Assembly (NCBI GenBank): GCA_025997475.1 | Contig: BNUQ01000071.1 | Span: 1-7,232, forward strand | Direction: 5' to 3' | DNA from: Planctomycetales bacterium | GTDB lineage: Bacteria > Planctomycetota > SZUA-567 | Length of the DNA stretch: 7,232 nt | In this document: positions 5,358 through 7,232 of the stretch, in pieces | How positions within the stretch are numbered: the stretch's first letter is position 1 | Layout: the number at the start of each line of letters is the position of its first letter | Notes under the pieces: generated by a model | Told to the model about the DNA's origin: nothing | Database searches by the model: none | Seen by the model: the letters and a program-made list of their open reading frames with translations, nothing else | Translations under genes and position numbers: made by a program

Positions 5358-7013
5358 ATGCCCCTACCGCCGTTGCCGGAATTGCTCGCGCCCGCCGGCG
5401 GTCCCGCCGCCGGTTACGCCGCGTTGCAATACGGCGCGGACGCGGTTTATGCCGGTCTGAAAAATTTTTCCGCGCGCGCCGAAGCCGAAAATTGGACGCC
5501 GTCCGAATTGTCCGACTTCGCCGCTTACGCCCATTCGCTCACTCCGCGCCGCCGCGTGTATGTCGCCGTCAACACGTTGGTCAAAGAAAGCGAACTGCCG
5601 GAATTGCGGCGCACGCTCGACCGCTTGCCGCTCGCGCGCGTGGACGCGGTCATCGTCCAAGACCTCGGCGTTCTCCATATTTTGCGCCGCGATTTCCCCG
5701 ACCTGCCCGTGCACGCCAGCACGCAATTGGTTACGCACAATCTCGCCGCCGCGCAATTTCTCGCCGGCGTCGGCGTCAAGCGCGCGGTCTTGGCGCGCGA
5801 GTTGACTTTGCCGGAAATCGCCGCCATCGCCGCCGCGTTGCCGCAACTCGAAATCGAGGTCTTTGTCCACGGCTCGCTCTGTTATGCGTATAGCGGCTTG
5901 TGTTTATTTTCGTCGCACCGGAACGGGCGGAGCGCCAATCGCGGCAAATGCGCGTATCCCTGCCGCGATTTTTTTACGGCGGGAAACGGTAGCCGCCCGA
6001 TTTTTTCGATGAAGGATTTATCGCTCGCCGACCATCTCGGCGAACTCCGCGCCGCCGGAGTCCGTTCGCTGAAAATCGAAGGACGCAAAAAAAGTCCGCT
6101 CTACGTCGCCACCGTCGTCGATTTTTATCGCCGGTTACTCGACGGCAAAACGGCGTCCGCCGATTGGCAAACCGTGTTCAGTCGCGAGACCGCCGCGGGC
6201 TTCGCCGGTGCCCCGCAGGGGCGCGCGGCGCGCGGCGATTTAATCGACCCGGAATTGGTCGGGCATCGCGGCGCGGTCATCGGGACGATTGAGAAAATCA
6301 TCACGCGCGCGGACTCGCAGAGTCGCGACTCTCATTATTTAATTTTCACGCCGACGGCGGCAATCGAGCGGCACGACGGCTTGCAATTTGCCGCGCCTCG
6401 TTCCGGCAGAAGTCGCGACAGTCGCCGCGACAACGAGCGTCTTTACGGTTTCGGCGTTGACGAAATGTGGCGGGGGCGCGACTTCGCGGATTGGGAGCGC
6501 GTGTTTGTCGCCGAGGCGGGCAGGACGGTGGCGGTGAAAATGCCAGACGACGCGCCGCGTTTGGCGATGGGAATGACGGTGTATCACGCGGCGTCGCAGG
6601 CGGTCAAACGCCGGTATCCGTTAAATGTGCCGCGCCCCGGCGATTATCGCCATTTGTGGCTCATCAAAATTGCCGTCAAAATCGCCGCGACCGAAATCAT
6701 CGCCGCCGCCGAATTTATGCCGCCGGACGCCGCCGGCAAAATAGACGCGCCGTTGATTGGTTTCTTGCCGCCGACGGTTCATACCCAACCGGTTGGCGCG
6801 ACCCTCGGCGGCGAATGGACGGCGGCGCAAAAACCGGAAAATATCGCGGACACGTGGCGGCAGACCTTCGCCAAAACGGCGGAATATCCCTACGCCGTCG
6901 GCGCGCTGACCATCGACAATCCCGCCGGTCTTTTCGTGCCGGTGTCGAAACAAAATCAATTGCGCCGCGAGTTGTATGCCAAGTTGGCGGAGGAGTTGAG
7001 TGATAACCGATAA
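5358..7013 (+). CDS. Peptidase U32-family protein, probable RNA hydroxylase
   Basis: The U32 family was named for collagenase-type proteases, but characterised bacterial members RlhA and TrhP hydroxylate RNA (a 23S rRNA cytidine and a tRNA wobble uridine), so a role in RNA modification is more likely than proteolysis. The N-terminal barrel opens with ELLAPAGGPAAGYAALQYGADAVYAG (residues 8 onward). The family signature EVFVHGSLCYAYSGLCLFS is at 167-185. Cys175, Cys182, Cys198 and Cys202 (CAYPC) match the four conserved cysteines expected to hold an iron-sulfur cluster. SLKIEGRKKSPLYVATVV lies at 237-254. The C-terminal VPVSKQNQLRRELYAKL (527-543) resembles the end of RlhA-like proteins with a DUF3656 region. 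At 551 residues it is shorter than E. coli RlhA but longer than TrhP. ATG follows GAGGAG by five bases. Family firm; RlhA-type activity inferred. Confidence 0.93.
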   Translation: MPLPPLPELLAPAGGPAAGYAALQYGADAVYAGLKNFSARAEAENWTPSELSDFAAYAHSLTPRRRVYVAVNTLVKESELPELRRTLDRLPLARVDAVIVQDLGVLHILRRDFPDLPVHASTQLVTHNLAAAQFLAGVGVKRAVLARELTLPEIAAIAAALPQLEIEVFVHGSLCYAYSGLCLFSSHRNGRSANRGKCAYPCRDFFTAGNGSRPIFSMKDLSLADHLGELRAAGVRSLKIEGRKKSPLYVATVVDFYRRLLDGKTASADWQTVFSRETAAGFAGAPQGRAARGDLIDPELVGHRGAVIGTIEKIITRADSQSRDSHYLIFTPTAAIERHDGLQFAAPRSGRSRDSRRDNERLYGFGVDEMWRGRDFADWERVFVAEAGRTVAVKMPDDAPRLAMGMTVYHAASQAVKRRYPLNVPRPGDYRHLWLIKIAVKIAATEIIAAAEFMPPDAAGKIDAPLIGFLPPTVHTQPVGATLGGEWTAAQKPENIADTWRQTFAKTAEYPYAVGALTIDNPAGLFVPVSKQNQLRRELYAKLAEELSDNR

Positions 7014-7195
7014 AAGACGTTGTCCACGAAACCGAGCGAAGTGAAGGTTAGTGCGCTTTCCCAATTTTTTGTCTCTCACAGAGGCGCAGAGACACGGCGT
7101 TCCACAGAGCGTGTTGACAAATTAATTTGAAATTGAGGCGTTGATCGGTAAGATGTTATTCGGGAATAAGTTGAACCTTGCCGCCGGAGAAAATT
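7014..7195. other. Intergenic region and probable IS left end
   Basis: No gene is visible in these 182 bp. A 7-bp hairpin, arms TGTCTCT (7070-7076) and AGAGACA (7088-7094), lies in a stretch without a following T tract, so it is not an obvious terminator. The sequence from about 7107 (GAGCGTGTTGACAAATTAAT) is a plausible left terminal inverted repeat of the insertion sequence, but the right end is outside the window and the boundary cannot be verified. Confidence 0.35.
7127..7154 (+). promoter_or_regulatory. Candidate promoter of the transposase
   Basis: TTGAAA (7127-7132), a 16-bp spacer and TAAGAT (7149-7154) resemble a weak sigma-70-type promoter 41 bp before the transposase ATG. It matches five of six at -35 and four of six at -10. 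This is only a consensus match. Confidence 0.3.
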
Positions 7196-7232
7196 ATGCC
7201 TCGCACTGCCTACGACACCGATTTAACTGATG
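7196..7232 (+). CDS. IS5-type transposase, 5' end only
   Basis: The frame reads MPRTAYDTDLTD and runs off the window end. This opening is typical of IS5-group transposases (N-terminal DUF4096 domain), which commonly begin M-x-R-x-A-Y-x-x-D-L-T-D before a Trp-rich segment. GGAGA at 7186-7190, six bases before the ATG, is a fair ribosome binding site. Only 12 codons are visible, so the DDE catalytic residues, intactness and possible programmed frameshift cannot be judged. The assignment rests on this short signature plus the IS-like sequence upstream. Confidence 0.6.
   Translation, partial: MPRTAYDTDLTD

Noticed and set aside
5345..5893. 182-residue Arg-rich open frame on the plus strand
   Set aside because: It is an out-of-frame shadow of the U32 gene; Arg-rich composition comes from GC-rich codons read in another frame.
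7114..7119. Perfect TTGACA as the -35 box of the transposase
   Set aside because: No acceptable -10 hexamer lies 16-18 bp downstream; it is more likely part of the IS terminal repeat.
1..7232. tRNA, rRNA, riboswitch or defence-system genes
   Set aside because: I looked through the gaps on both strands and saw no tRNA-like cloverleaf motifs, rRNA signatures, known riboswitch cores or defence-protein motifs.

Overview
The window comes from a fairly GC-rich bacterial genome, probably an environmental or gut bacterium. The Gram-negative-type lipoprotein signal, sigma-54-like promoter, strong GCG/TTG codon preference and gene gaps full of short tandem repeats and hairpins are compatible with a Planctomycetota- or PVC-like lineage. 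That placement is inference, because no taxonomic marker is present.

Layout: (1) 48-851, minus strand: a predicted lipoprotein of unknown function. (2) 852-1118: a divergent gap holding a repeat element that ends in 17 tandem heptamers, directly against the next start codon. (3) 1119-1796, plus: an RluA-family pseudouridine synthase. (4) 2013-2639, minus: an acidic protein of unknown function, followed by a clear intrinsic terminator at 1921-1955. (5) 2890-4314, plus: an ACT-domain malic enzyme. (6) 4317-4414: a second copy of the repeat element, filling the gap between convergent genes. (7) 4418-4717, minus: a small helical protein with a very good ribosome binding site and a sigma-54-like promoter. 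(8) 4718-5357: a long non-coding stretch with a cluster of palindromes, a third copy of the repeat core and a 14-bp tandem repeat. (9) 5358-7013, plus: a peptidase U32-family protein, probably an RNA hydroxylase of the RlhA type. (10) 7014-7232: a gap and then the first 12 codons of an IS5-type transposase.

The genes do not form an operon: strands alternate and most gaps exceed 100 bp. Two products probably modify RNA (RluA-like and U32) and one is a central-carbon enzyme. There is no defence system, CRISPR array, phage cassette or biosynthetic cluster. The most unusual content is non-coding: a dispersed element made of a 28-nt core (GGTTGCGCTTCGC, seven bases, AAAAATAA) flanked by oppositely oriented AACTCTN heptamers. 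It is seen three times with a core and once as heptamers alone, always next to gene starts or stops. A separate cluster of six palindromes with TT or AA centres lies upstream of the U32 gene.
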